A stretch of 64,000 bases of DNA from Hormiphora californensis (GCA_020137815.1 CM035350.1:2689537-2753536), one strand, 5' to 3'. Positions 11,801 through 24,529 are shown, numbered from the stretch's first letter. Program-made: numbers and translations. The notes: a model not told the origin generated them from the letters alone.

Positions 11801-14800
11801 GGTCCTGGTTACTATACAAACTAGTACCATACGTTTTAGATAGGTTTTAGACAAGTTTTCGATAACTTTTCATGAGAAGGTCCTGTAAATTTTCATTTTT
11901 AGGTAGGCGGTATTGTCACCCCTATATGCAATAATAGGGGTGACTTCGTAACCAAATCTCTAATAAACTTTCCCACTTTGAACCTCCTTATCTCTAAGAA
12001 ACTTTCCCACTTTGACCCTTCTTATCTCTAAGAAACTTTCCCACTGCACTTTGACCCTCCTTATCTCTAAGAAACTTTCTTACTTTGACCCTCCTTATCT
12101 CTAAGAAACTTTCCCACTTTTACCCTCCTTATCTTTAAAGGTTGACAAGATACCTAAAACTTTTCGTATATCGTCTTATTTTGATTTATCATTAATTTTC
12201 AGCATTTTTTCAGAATTTTTTGTCGGCTAGAAATATGTGCAAAATAGGGGGTCTAGTGACAAATGAGTGTGCCTTTTTTAAAATTGATAACGTAATATCT
12301 CCGGTTCCTGATGAGATACAGAAACCGTTTTGGTAGCGTTGGAAAGGTCTTATTGAGACCAATCCAACGCAACCAAGATCAAGTCTTTATCTTTTGAGGA
12401 ACCGGAAACGTGAATTTCAATTTGCGAGACGCAGTGAGTGTGCCCAGTAAAACCAGTGCTGACAATATCGGTAGACCCCCTATTTCGAATTTTTTTCTAG
12501 CCGACAAAAAATTCCGAAAAAATGCTGAAAATTAATGATAAATCAAAATAAGACGATAGGGTAGCCACTGGCTATTTGAAACAGTTTTTCACTTTTTTCC
12601 CTTGCCTGCCCACAAATCAAGTCGAACCCAAATTTTTTTGACCTTGTGTTACCGAGACAGTCCCTGTGTAGTTTTTTGGGTGGTTGGAGATGTCTCATTT
12701 TGTCTTCCGGGGCCAGGGTCACGTGATATCTATCCAAATTTGGTGTTTCAGATAGCCCGCCTCGGTCTGCTAATTTGAAACACCCGTATCTCCCTCAATT
12801 TCTCCACGAAACCGAAATTTTTGACATGGAATAGTTAGAAAAGGGTTGTGCAGAGCCATTCCATGTCTGAAATCTGAATTTGTTTGCATGTGCTTGGTGC
12901 AGTGAATGTTTCCAAAAATTGTTTCAAATAGCCAGGAAAACAGTTTTTGCCCCAAATTCGGCCAATTTTTGGCGGAAATGGCTAAACTCATAATTCATAT
13001 CCTCCCTATGCCCAAAATGAACATCAAAAATTTCCGACAGCGGATTTGGAGAAAAGTGTTTCAAATAGCCCTCCGCAGTGTTTCAAGTTACCAGACTCGC
13101 TTGCCCTGCAGCTCATAACATAGCGAAAACCACTGAACCCGACTAATTTCGATACGCTGAATCACGTAAGCAACTTTTCCAATCCGTATGAGGTCGATAA
13201 AGTGCCCTAATTGAGTATAATTGGGTCTAATTGACCTTAATTGCTCAATTAAGGCATTTTCCCGACCTCTGAGGGATTGGAAAGGTTGCTTACGTGATTC
13301 AGCGTATCAAAATTAGTCGGAAAAGTGCCCTCACATAAGTATAAATCATTTCCAGATGAAAAGTTGTAAATGGGGTAAATAAGACCCAATTATGCTTAAT
13401 TAGAACACTTTTCCGATCTGAGAAGTGAGACGGAGCCCAGAGGTTTAAAAAAGCTATTTATAATTATATTTAAGTTTCTCAATTTTCATTTTTTGAAATA
13501 AAGAGGAAATCTTTGAATTTTTTGTTTAAACACAAGGATTGTTTCTATTCCAGAATTTAAAACAACGGCATGAGTACCTACTGTTTGCTATGCATCTCCC
13601 AAGACAAGCTACTACATACGCGGCACTACGTTTCAAATAGCCAGACCATGCGTTTCAAATAGTCAGACACTGTTTCACATTGGCAGGCGTTTCAAATAGC
13701 CAGTGGCTACCCTATACGAAAAGTTTTAGGGGGGGGGGGCGTCACCTTTTTTTGCCCATTGCTCATAATCCCAGCGAATTTTGGTTTTGCCCATATGGTC
13801 AAAAATGGGTAAAAGTGGGCAAAAATGGGCAAAATGAGATTTTTAGTGTTTTTTTGTTGTTTTTTAAACTCTATAACTCGATTTTAATTCTTTAAAGTGA
13901 GAGAGAACAGCCCTGATGATGAGGTTTTAGGCTTTTCTGGGTTTATTTTGTTTTAGAACGTTTCTGAAACCCATGAGAGAAACGAGAATGGGTCAGGCCA
14001 ATGCTCTGACAGTCACACAGCGGTGTAACAGTGTGATACCTAATATCGAGCAGCACACTAGCCCGGTGTGACTGAGTACGGTAAAACATTTATCCTTTGT
14101 TCCTGGTCCCTTGACAGGTCGAGATAGTTCAGTGCAGAGACCCTCTCCCGATGGGCATGTATCCGTATCGGCATTACACTCTAGCTCTGCACCTCCGGAG
14201 ACAACACTAGGACAGTGGCACGAGCATCGCTTCGTTAACTTTGGCACGACAAACCTAAAGGGAGGAGATACGATAAACCCAAGATGAGGGGCGCGACGTG
14301 CCCAACCAAGATGAAGAAAGATGCGGGATTTACATGTAAAACAACTTGCGAAATCGAAAATGCACATACTTGTACTTGTCTTTGATGCGATAGGTGATCT
14401 TCTCATCTAGCAATGTGATCTTGAATAGTGATCCTTGGGGAAATTATATTCTTATTAGTTTCTGGGAACTGGGAGAAAGTAAAGTGGCCTTTTCATATAT
14501 AATCTGTCAGAGCAATATACCCATGTCTAGTCTTGGTCTAGTGAGATGTACCTGTAATGGGATCAGTTGCTATGTCATCCTCCGATTCCTCTTTGATGAC
14601 GATGAAACAGAGAGATGTCCCTATGTTGAGGGTCACGTCCATGGCCACTGACGATTGGTCAACGAACCTGCCCTCGCTATCCCGAACTAGAATTGAACTC
14701 ACTCCAAATTTATGTGTTGTTACTATAAAGTGAATGGAAGGTTAGAGCTAGATCCTTGTCTCATCAATCCTCAATGTCACTTACACGGCCGCTTGTAGTG

Positions 14801-15134
14801 GGGAAACGGTATCAAAACACCGTGCACAGACGCACCGTTTACGTAGCGTGCGGGTAATAAATCACACTTTTTCAGCTAGATCAGGATGAACATGTGTTTA
14901 TTACCCACGCTACGTAAAGTGTGTGTCTGTGCACGGTGTCTGGACTCTGGACACCGTTTCTCCACTACAAGCGACACTGTAAGAGTCTAACTCTATAAAC
15001 ATTGCTAATGCTCTTGGTTCTTCCTATTTAGGCCAGAGGTTATTGTTGAGTATCTAAACGAGGAGGTTCTTACCTTGATCACCACAGAAAGACGCCAATG
15101 ACTGTCGAATAAGTAGAACAAAAAGTAAGATCAT
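5823..15134 (-). CDS. Type I membrane protein, candidate class II cell-cell fusogen (EFF/AFF-like)
   Basis: Ten exons join in phase on the minus strand: 15134-15074, 14722-14552, 14433-14370, 14254-14040, 7931-7790, 7710-7505, 7274-7124, 6957-6742, 6659-6426, 6249-5823. Total is 1887 nt, 628 residues. Residues 1-16 are a signal peptide (MILLFVLLIRQSLASF). The ectodomain of about 515 residues looks beta-rich. It has a Cys cluster near 105-168 (KRCSCHCP, ECNADTDTC, KDKCFTVLSHTGLVCC) and further Cys pairs near 460-480. One membrane helix lies near 534-558 (IIFYLVIGSVVFFVI). A Cys-rich juxtamembrane tail follows (CKSCCECCCCEKEEG). Size, topology and the Cys-cluster pattern fit the EFF-1/AFF-1 family or, less well, HAP2/GCS1. 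Both use a class II fusion fold. The gene model is strong; the family assignment is inference. Intron 4 (7932-14039) carries the minisatellite and nested transposons; intron 1 carries a MITE. Confidence 0.75.
8030..11380. repeat. 34-bp minisatellite, about 98 copies
   Basis: The unit reads CTAAGAAACTTTCCCACTTT then GACCCTCCTTATCT, period 34 bp, with few substitutions. Variant units recur in blocks: the variant with CACTTTTACC recurs at about 9409, 9647, 9851 and 10089, that is every 6-7 units. This shows higher-order duplication. The array lies in intron 4 of the 5823-15134 gene, starting about 100 bp from the exon 5 boundary. Confidence 0.97.
11381..12145. repeat. Unique spacer then resumed 34-bp array
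   Basis: 11381-11954 is non-repetitive sequence with no recognisable gene. At 11955-12140 the same 34-bp unit resumes for about five copies. The array has probably been split by an insertion of roughly 575 bp. Confidence 0.75.
12559..13712. mobile_element. Fold-back element B with TA target duplication
   Basis: Terminal inverted repeats are GGGTAGCCACTGGCTATTTG and its complement. The 1154-bp element is flanked by TA on both sides, and removing it restores an uninterrupted arm of element A (ACGATATACG). A TA duplication with short inverted ends fits a non-autonomous Tc1/mariner-type element. The repeated phrase TTTCAAATAG occurs many times inside. Confidence 0.85.
13141..13319. mobile_element. 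Short fold-back element C inside B
   Basis: Arms of about 65 bp (GATACGCTGAATCACGTAAG and its complement) surround a short AATT-rich centre, forming a hairpin. This is the third layer of the nest. Confidence 0.75.
14784..14979. mobile_element. MITE, CGCTTGTAGTGG family, copy 1
   Basis: This 196-bp element has inverted ends (CACGGCCGCTTGTAGTGG and its near complement). It is flanked by TTA and TAA, an imperfect 3-bp duplication. It lies in intron 1 of the 5823-15134 gene. Two further copies are at 30470 and 42244. Confidence 0.85.
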
Positions 15135-15570
15135 ATTTATTTAATACACGCACGTTGGTTTTGTCAAGTAAGAAAATAATAAAGCAACATTGTAATTGCG
15201 CCAGGCTCAGCAGTTTACCAGGAAATAGTCATCATGCCCTTCGCTCGTACTCATAAGGACTTGGTTTAAAGTTAATGGGGGGGAGCGCAAACGATACAAG
15301 CCTCTCTCGCGTCGGCGCGCGCTGCAGCGCTCGCTCGCGCGCGCGATCGCGCCGTCTCTATCTCTCTACTCGCTCTCTTCTTTCTTTCTCTCTCTTTACT
15401 CTATCCTATCTCTACTCTACTCTCCGCTCACACTCTCTCTACTTCATCGAGCTATCTCTGCTCCTTCCTCTTCTATTATCTCTCTCTCTATGCTTCTCTC
15501 TTCTTTCTCTCTTTCTTTCTATTCTTTCTCACAATGTTCCTTCAAATTGAATCATAAAAAGGCAGATCGC
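15135..15570. other. Spacer between two minus-strand genes
   Basis: This is a 436-bp gap between the stop of the calmodulin-like gene and the start of the candidate fusogen, so it should include the latter's promoter. It contains a GC-rich patch near 15310-15350 (alternating CG) followed by a CT-rich tract to 15535. No promoter motif is certain. Confidence 0.5.
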
Positions 15571-17450
15571 TCAGGCAGAGTAGAGTTGGTCCCAGGTGGC
15601 TGATCCAGTACCGTCCTCCGCGATATCGTATCCCACCCCCAGATTGAGCATCATTCGAGTGAACTGGAGAAACAAATTATTTAAGCAAAGGTTATACATT
15701 TTATTGAGTTACTGACCCACAACGAACAGTTCAATGCCATTCTAATGCCAAAAAAAATAAAAAATGCAAATGTTTCTTTTTGTAAGTTGGTCCTGCTAAT
15801 GTACACAGTATATTTATACCTCTCTGTAGTCGATGAATCCATCCCGTTTGGTCCGCCACACACAACAGATCGGTGACCTCCTCCTGGGTGAGTTTGTCTC
15901 CCACAGTCGTCACCTGGTGTCTCAGCTCATCCGCACTAATGTACCCATTCTTGTCTCTATCAAACACCCTGCATGTTCGAGATGTATTAGAATATGTTTC
16001 ATAACACTTGCTCTCAGAGAATCAAAGAACTGGCAAGTGCCACGGGCCCAAAAGGGGGGTGATGCGCCAAATTGCCCCACCTAGAATTTTGAAACCACAT
16101 ATATCCAGATTTTACAACGTCTTGAAATTACCTGAATGCCTCATTAATCTCCTTGGCCATGTGTTCCCAGGTCATTTTCTTGGCCATTATCTTGAGAAAC
16201 TCGCTAAAGTCAAGAAGTCCATTCTTGTCGGAATCCACCTCGTTGATCATCTCTGCTAATTCAGACTCGTTTGGGTTTTGGCCCAATGACCTGTTTGGCA
16301 AGGGGTTTATAGGCCAGTCATTTTTTGTCATTTTGGGGCCGTTTGGTGAACTGAGACATAACAAAGGTTTTCCACTTGTATTGTACTCCTATGGGGTACT
16401 AGAAACACCAAAAAAATTTTTCACTCCAACCGAGGTGAAGAAAGTGCCCAAAATGGCCACGCCCTTTTTGCCTGTATTTTCAGCCTTGACCAAAAATAGC
16501 AACTTTGCTTTGGATTGGAGTAGAAACGTAAATGAGGGCACTAAAATGTGTAGAATGAGCAGCAGAATCGATTGGTACCAAGCAGAAGTCGCTATCTCAT
16601 CAGGTTCGAGAGATAATTGGATAATTAGGTATGAGGGTAAAATGAAGGAAAATGACCAAATTTCGACTTTTTACACCCATTTTTCGATCTTTAAAGTTGA
16701 ATAACTCATTGACCTTATGCGATAAAAACTTCATATTTGTTACCCCCACTAATTTTTATATGCTGAACAAGCTCCTGTGAAGCAAAATTTCTGAAACCGC
16801 TCCTGAGCGGCTATAGCCATATGGCTCAAAAACGGTTATGCGCATACCTAATTATCCAATTATCTCTCGAACCTGATGAGATAGCGACTTCTGCTTGGTA
16901 CCAATCGATTCTGCTGCTCATTCTACACATTTTAGTGCCCTCATTTACGTTTCTACTCCAATCCAAAGCAAAGTTGCTATTTTTGGTCAAGGCTGAAAAT
17001 ACAGGCAAAAAGGGCGTGGCCATTTTGGGCACTTTCTTCACCTCGGTTGGAGTGAAAAATTTTTTTGGTGTTTCTAGGACCCCATAGGAGTACAATACAA
17101 GTGGAAAACCTTTGTTATGTCTCAGTTCACCAATTAAGCAAAAAGTGATCAAATATATTATAGACCATAAACCTGTTGTAGCTCATCTCAAGTTTAAACG
17201 ATCGAAGGACTTACATTAGTCTTTAGCTGAACCTAAATCTATAATCTACCCTAAATAGTAAATATAAGTACCCCTTTTTCAATGCTTCAACCCAGACTAC
17301 CCTGCAGTGATCGAGGGGGTGAGTAGCAATATACCTGATTAAAGGTCCAAGATCCTTGGTGGTAATAAACCCATTGTCATTAGTATCATACATCTTGAAC
17401 GCCTCCTGATAGTGCTCCAATTCCTCCCGGGTAAAATGCTGACGCTCCAT
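15571..17450 (-). CDS. Calmodulin-like EF-hand protein with a frame break in EF hand 4
   Basis: Four exons: 17450-17335, 16290-16132, 15968-15820, 15663-15571 (stop TGA). The protein aligns along calmodulin: EF1 loop [12 protein letters not shown], then [22 protein letters not shown]2 loop [14 protein letters not shown]3 loop [14 protein letters not shown]4 remainder RDGFIDYRE. The first three junctions are in phase. Within exon 3, just after VAD, the frame must shift to read DGFIDYRE and then FTRMM of exon 4. Adding two bases there would restore a canonical 12-residue loop. The C-terminus extends beyond calmodulin (ending WDQLYSA). It would be a cytosolic calcium sensor. It is either a real gene with an assembly indel or a recent pseudogene; the rest is well preserved. 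Divergence from calmodulin argues for a paralogue. Confidence 0.8.
16343..17133. mobile_element. Fold-back element in calmodulin-like intron 1
   Basis: Two arms of about 290 bp, nearly identical in inverted orientation, run from TTGGTGAACTGAGACATAAC inward and are separated by about 210 bp. The arms create spurious mirrored ORFs. No transposase is present. Confidence 0.85.
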
Positions 17451-17942
17451 TCGTAACTGCAGGGTATTGTAGTTTAGTTTGGTTTGGTTTGCGTATCTAC
17501 ATAGGACTATTATAAACAGCCATACAACCAAGCTTCTCCCCGGATCATCCTTTCGGAATCACCACCAGATCGTCTAGTCTGGGACAATCCAGTCTATCGT
17601 AGCTAACAGTCTAGAAGAAGATCTAAGCGAATCTACTAACAGTTTAGATGTATCTACCAATAGTTTAGACGTATAGATGGGATCCCAAGGTCTAGCAGAT
17701 CTATTCAGACTAAAACAAAATTATAGATCATACTTTATGACACCGCTCTGCATACCACCGCCACCCCACCCCCCCCCCCCCCCCCCCGCCCCAAAGCAAC
17801 AGCAAAGAATATTATATGGGAGCTGAGTCACACAATGCAACTATCGCTGATTGGTGACACCCAGGGCCACACTGAATCATTGTCAAGCTATACAATAAGA
17901 AAGGAACCTCCTCTTGATCGACGAAACATACAATAGCTCCAC

Positions 17943-18036
<94 letters not shown>

Positions 18037-18934
18037 CTGGGTGTGATGCAATTGCATTCTTCTCATGATCACTATAATAATCACTCTCCCATCATTTTAT
18101 GCCCATATTATCCTACCACTAACCCATTCTTGAGCGGTCTATCTAAACCTAGAGCCTAGAGGTCCTTACCCTAATTGCATAAAACGTTCTTCTTTCTTGG
18201 AAAGAGTAGCTATAGCCTATATACACAACAAGGCAACAGAATGACTATGAGTGATGATATAGAAAGGAGTAGTGCGATGAATAATTTCTTGGAAATGTTG
18301 GATATTGTTTCACTGATGATCAGGGTAATGAGTCATTATTAATGACCCCAGCTCATAGCTTACTGGGTAACATATATTGCATTTTAAAAGACATCATTGA
18401 TATTAATTCCTTATCTGACGGCGCCCAGACTCCTAATTTGATCCTTAAAACGGACAGTGCGTTCAGATCGGTTAGGTGTCGCCAAACAGAACTGAGAACG
18501 AATAGAAACGGAATTGGACAATATATATATATAGGTAGTATAGACAACTGCAGCTTTCCGAGTATTTTGTCTTTTTCCCGCAGAGATTTTTTTGATATGA
18601 CGGGCTAACTGCAATCTCTATAGTTTTGGTTGAATATGAATCTCACTCCATGAAATTAGATAGGGCGAGAGTATCAATGAGCTATGCTTTAATTGGTTTC
18701 AATTATCGAATCTCATTACATGTGGACATTGCCACACACATCACAGTTGTCAGGCAGTACAACTTGTACAATTATCATTATGATGTACTACATGATCTGG
18801 ATCAGATATCCCGGCCCAACCTTCTAACACATACATTACAACACTATCTAGTACGACTGACAGTTCATAGGGACCAACTTACAAAAAGTGCCCGGGTAGT
18901 GTTGAACCGATCGATGACCCCCTGTTTATTCCTC
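17451..18934. repeat. Gene-free stretch with poly-C and (CT)n tracts
   Basis: A C homopolymer tract lies near 17763-17792 and an uninterrupted (CT)n of about 84 bp at 17945-18028. The first part should contain the calmodulin-like promoter. No exon or RNA gene was recognised in the remainder. Confidence 0.6.
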
Positions 18935-21385
18935 GCCTCCCGCAACCTTTCTCATCTAGAGTCTATAGACCCCTCACCTCCCGCATCCTACCTCATCTAG
19001 AGTCTATAGACCCCTCACCTCCCGCAACCTACCTCATCTAGAGTCTATATAGACCCCTCACCTCCCGCAACCTACCTCATCTAGAGTCTATAGACCCCTC
19101 ACCTCCCGCAACCTACCTCATCTAGAGTCTATAGACCCCTCACCTCCCGCATCCTACCTCATCTAGAGTCTATAGACCCCTCACCTCCCGCAACATACCT
19201 CATCTAGAGTCTATAGACCCCTCACCTCCCGCAACCTACCTCATCTAGAGTCTATAGACCCCTCACCTCCCGCAACCTACCTCATCTAGAGTCTATAGAC
19301 CCCTCACCTCCCGCAACCTACTTCATCTAGAGTCTATAGACCCCTCACCTCCCGCAACCTACCTCATCTAGAGTCTATAGACCCCTCACCTCCCGCAACC
19401 TACCTCATCTAGAGTCTATAGACCCCTCACCTCCCGCAACCTACTTCATCTAGAGTCTATAGACCCCTCACCTCCCGCAACCTACCTCATCTAGAGTCTA
19501 TAGACCCCTCACCTCCCGCAACCTACCTCATCTAGAGTCTATAGACCCCTCACCTCCCGCAACCTACCTCATCTAGAGTCTATAGACCCCTCACCTCCCG
19601 CATCCTACCTCATCTAGAGTCTATAGACCCCTCACCTCCCGCATCCTACCTCATCTAGAGTCTATAGACCCATCACCTCCCGCATCCTACCTCATCTAGA
19701 GTCTATAGACCCCTCACCTCCCGCAACCTACCTCATCTAGAGTCTATAGACCCCTCACCTCCCGCAACCTACCTCATCTAGAGTCTATAGACCCCTCACC
19801 TCCCGCAACCTACCTCATCTAGAGTCTATAGACCCCTCACCTCCCGCAACCTACTTCATCTAGAGTCTATAGACCCCTCACCTCCCGCAACCTACCTCAT
19901 CTAGAGTCTATAGACCCCTCACCTCCCACTACATACCTCATCTAGAGTCTATAGACCCCTCACCTCCCGCAACCTACCTCATCTAGAGTCTATAGACCCC
20001 TCACCTCCCGCAACCTACCTCATCTAGAGTCTATAGACCCCTCACCTCCCGCAACCTACTTCATCTAGAGTCTATAGACCCCTCACCTCCCGCAACCTAC
20101 CTCATCTAGAGTCTATAGACCCCTCACCTCCCGCATCCTACCTCATCTAGAGTCTATAGACCCCTCACCTCCCGCAACATACCTCATCTAGAGTCTATAG
20201 ACCCCTCACCTCCCGCAACCTTTCTCATCTAGAGTCTATAGACCCCTCACCTCCCGCATCCTACCTCATCTAGAGTCTATAGACCCCTCACCTCCCGCAA
20301 CCTACCTCATCTAGAGTCTATAGACCCCTCACCTCCCGCAACCTACTTCATCTAGAGTCTATAGACCCCTCACCTCCCGCAACCTACCTCATCTAGAGTC
20401 TATAGACCCCTCACCTCCCGCAACATACCTCATCTAGAGTCTATAGACCCCTCACCTCCCGCAACCTACCTCATCTAGAGTCTATAGACCCCTCACCTCC
20501 CGCAACCTACCTCATCTAGAGTCTATAGACCCCTCACCTCCCGCAACCTACCTCATCTAGAGTCTATAGACCCCTCACCTCCCGCAACCTACCTCATCTA
20601 GAGTCTATAGACCCCTCACCTCCCGCAACCTACCTCATCTAGAGTCTATAGACCCCTCACCTCCCGCAACCTACCTCATCTAGAGTCTATATAGACCCCT
20701 CACCTCCCGCAACCTACTTCATCTAGAGTCTATAGACCCCTCACCTCCCGCAACCTACCTCATCTAGAGTCTATAGACCCCTCACCTCCCGCAACCTACC
20801 TCATCTAGAGTCTATAGACCCCTCACCTCCCGCAACCTACCTCCTCTAGAGTCTATAGACCCCTCACCTCCCGCAACCTTTCTCATCTAGAGTCTATAGA
20901 CCCCTCACCTCCCGCAACCTACCTCATCTAGAGTCTATAGACCCCTCACCTCCCGCAACCTACCTCGTCTAGAGTCTATAGACCCCTCACCTCCCGCAAC
21001 CTTTCTCATCTAGAGTCTATAGACCCCTCACCTCCCGCAACCTACCTCATCTAGAGTCTATAGACCCCTCACCTCCCGCAACCTACCTCATCTAGAGTCT
21101 ATAGACCCCTCACCTCCCACTACATACCTCGTCTAGAGTCTATAGACCCCTCACCTCCCGCAACCTACCTCATCTAGAGTCTATAGACCCCTCACCTCCC
21201 ACAACCTACCTCATCTAGAGTCTATAGACCCCTCACCTCCCACAACCTACCTCGTCTAGAGTCTATAGACCCCTCACCTCCCGCAACCTACCTCATCTAG
21301 AGTCTATAGACCCCTCACCTCCCACTACATACCTCGTCTAGAGTCTATAGACCCCTCACCTCCCACAACCTACCTCATCAAGAAG
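18935..21385. repeat. 41-bp minisatellite, about 60 copies
   Basis: The unit is CATCTAGAGTCTATAGACCC then CTCACCTCCCGCAACCTACCT, period 41 bp. Most copies are identical. Recurring variants (CTTTCTC, CATCCTAC, ACTACATAC) suggest block duplication. CTAGAGTCTATAG is partly palindromic. Confidence 0.97.
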
Positions 21386-22319
21386 AGAGGTACCAGCCGC
21401 CCCATTCAAAAACCTCCATACGTTGAAGAAACTCATGGTATATCAGACAGACACACAGTTGCAGCTGTGTTGTTGTGCGTTGATCAATAAAACACACTTG
21501 TAAAATAAAATGACTGCGTGATACGTTCTACACGGAAGTGAATATATATATCACAAATATAATTGAAAGCTTCACAACAAACTTCAATGCAAAATATTGA
21601 CTGATATCCGGTAGTATAAGTACAAAGGAATTGTTTGGTCGATGTTTGGTCGACACACGGAATCTCTACTGACACACACAATGGCAGTCGTGTCACCGGG
21701 TGGTACAGATCAAGCTGGTCATTCCCAAGCAGGAGGGGGAGAATATAATAGTATGATCTGGAGCCGTTACTACCATTAACGGTAGGACAATGAAGGGGAG
21801 GGATATTACTCTCAAGAAGGGACAATTCACTCTCTGACACTCGATAGTTGTTGAGTAAGGGGTGGACAACAACTCAATAGTGCATTAGCATACACCGCGG
21901 CCCCTAATTTGATGGGAATTTTGTTGATCTACAGAACCCTCACACAACCAAGGATCACATTGTTGCTATAACTAATCAGGAGTGATCAGAGGGTAAATAA
22001 GTGTGGAACCCTCACACAACCAAGCTGACATTGTTGCTATAACTAATCAGGAGTGATCAGAGGGTAAATATGTGCGGAACCCTCACACAACCAAGCTGAC
22101 ATTGTTGCTATAACTAATCAGGAGTGATCGGAGGGTAAATAGGTGCGGTTAAAGGAGACAGATAAAAGAATAATTTGCACTAAGTTATCACACAATGCAC
22201 ATATAATGCCCACATAAATATCTGATCTCTCTGTCACTTAAAGTCTCTCTCCCTCTTCCACTCTCTCTGTTTCTCTCTACCTATCTCTCTCTCTCTCTCT
22301 CTATCTATATCTCTCTCTC

Positions 22320-22350
<31 letters not shown>

Positions 22351-23867
22351 TCTTCACCGTGCTTAGTGGAGAGCATGAGCCATCGACCATCGTCCGCCGA
22401 ACTATTACCAGGCGGAGAGACAGAGAGAGAGGGAGTAAAGGGAGATTCAGACAAATTATTAAAACAAGATGTTGCCAGACTGAAAACGAGAGAAAGAGAT
22501 CAGAGACAGCCTCCTAGAGAGTGAGAGAGAGAGAAAATAATATTCATAAAGATTATAATGCCAATGAGGGTACCGGTAAAAAAAATGAAAATTGGTAATA
22601 GACAGAAAAATTGTGTCTTAGATAAAATTTAACTAGGCGTATTTGATAAATACCGCCTTTTCAGAACTATTTTATAAAATTTCAGTTTCACAGTATGTGT
22701 CGAAAACCACAAAGCAAACGGCAAAACTGCCGTAATTGTTTCTATCTAGATAACACTTTTTGAGTAACTGAACATTGTATGATAAAACCGCGAAAGGAAA
22801 GCTGGTTTATTGGGTGGTGGCATTTAGACTTTGTAAACTTTGATAATATGCACTATGCAGCCTCCTCCACATGGACGTCTACTGCACTACACATGTGGTC
22901 AACTATTTAAGGATCCCACACTTCATAAACACTCATGGTGTTATAGGGGTATCATGGGTGCATTTCACATATATTCAGAACAGAAGCAATCAGATATATT
23001 GTCTCAAGCTCAGCTCCGGCAGCTCTCCTATATACCTAACGAGCCGAGAGAGAGGAATGTTAAACCCAGGTGATAATATGACAAGGCCTCTCCAGGCAAT
23101 ATATTACCAGCAGCACAAGGTTGTACAAAAATACATATTGTATCTGGAGTAGGAGCTGAGGTGCAGTGTGAAGCTGTCTCCATCTTAGCTTCACAGTAAT
23201 TACTGGCTGTGTGTATGTATACTGGCAGGGCCGGGATATCATATGCTGGATAATAGAGACATATTGGGGAAATATTCAGAAAGCTGCTTTCAGCTGCTCA
23301 CACCTTCACTTATATATTATGTTGCATATATATATCTCTCTCTCGAGTGAATAGGCTCAAGTGACTAGGCTAGGAGAAAAGAGCTGGACAATTTAGCTCA
23401 GAGACTGAGTCAGACTTGAATAGTGAAGCAATGACAACAAGTTGATTTAATTTTAGTTATCACATTTATAACATGTAAACCAAATAGAGAACTTTTATAG
23501 AAAACCAACCACATAATAAAATTAAAATGATCATCAGAGATTGTAATGGCCAAATGTTTATGAGCCGCATGAAGATTAGTAGATATAGTAGAGAATACCG
23601 GCGACCTCTAGTGTTGAACATACGTGTAAACACGGTGTTGTTCAACACTAGAGGCCGCTGGTATTCTCTACTATATCTACTAAAATGATCATCTCACAAT
23701 TAACAATCACCAATGATTCACCATGCCTGTCTGATTAGATATTGCAATATACCATTGAAAAGTGACCTCCTTATATGGATCGATACTATAATACAGAACG
23801 GGTACAAGTGATCCTATACAATTGTAGAAATAATATCATTATCATAGCATTATTATGATTGGAAAAA

Positions 23868-23904
<37 letters not shown>

Positions 23905-24529
23905 TAGCATGTGTCATCTGTGTGCGATTTTTATGGCAGAGATCAGGCCTCGTGGGGGTGTTATAAATATAATGACAATGTCCATCAACGATCGATAATC
24001 ATATTATTATTACACTGCGATATTATACAAAATATAATGCCTTATAATGGGCATCGTTCTGATGTATCTGGTATCGTTGGGCGTGGTGAACTTAGCAGTA
24101 CAGGGGATCTGGGATTTTCCATCCTGTACTTATCGCTTGTTGGTCAAACAATCGATAACAGGATGGAAATCCCGCGATTGAAGATCCCGCGATTCCCAGT
24201 CAGGAAAAAATAGCTATATCTACATCCAAATCATAAAGTTTCACAAATACCCTGCTCAGTATTATACTATCTCTAAGTTCCCTCTCCCGAACCTAGTCTC
24301 CCACTCCCAGATCCCTCCCCTTCACAATTCCCCTTCCCTTCTTCCCCTGTTCTCGGCGCTCTTATTTGAGCCAATATGCTGGTCTGACAGTCCTCCCCGA
24401 ATTAGAATCCCAGTTCCTCCCTTCCAGATACTCCCCTTCAACTTTCACCCAGTCCTAGCCACAGCTCCCCCCCACAGCCCCCCCCCCCTTTACCCAGTCC
24501 TATAGCCCCCTCCAGTTTAACCTCCTGAC
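21386..24529. repeat. Gene-free region with small repeats
   Basis: No convincing gene was seen. Contents: a three-copy 71-72 bp direct repeat at 21934-22147 (starting GAACCCTCACACAACC); a CT-rich tract at 22250-22350; a near-perfect hairpin of about 107 bp at 23577-23684 (TTAGTAGATATAGTAGAG arms); a (GA)n tract near 23880-23905. A 118-codon minus-strand ORF at 21484-21840 has no splice support or family resemblance. Confidence 0.6.

Larger units (their letters stand above)
12153..13730. mobile_element. Fold-back element A (outer host of nested insertion)
   Basis: The left arm begins CCTAAAACTTTTCGTATA at 12153. The right end is the complementary TATACGAAAAGTTTTAGG at 13713-13730. About 95 bp of arm (12153-12250) is inverted at 12473-12558, where it is interrupted by element B. 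No coding capacity is seen. Confidence 0.8.

Noticed and set aside
16153-17152. Two mirrored ORFs encoding the same peptide
   Set aside because: They lie on the two arms of a fold-back element; the identity follows from the inverted repeat, not from a gene duplication.
21484-21840. 118-codon minus-strand ORF
   Set aside because: No splice context, domain or repeat explanation; insufficient support as a gene.
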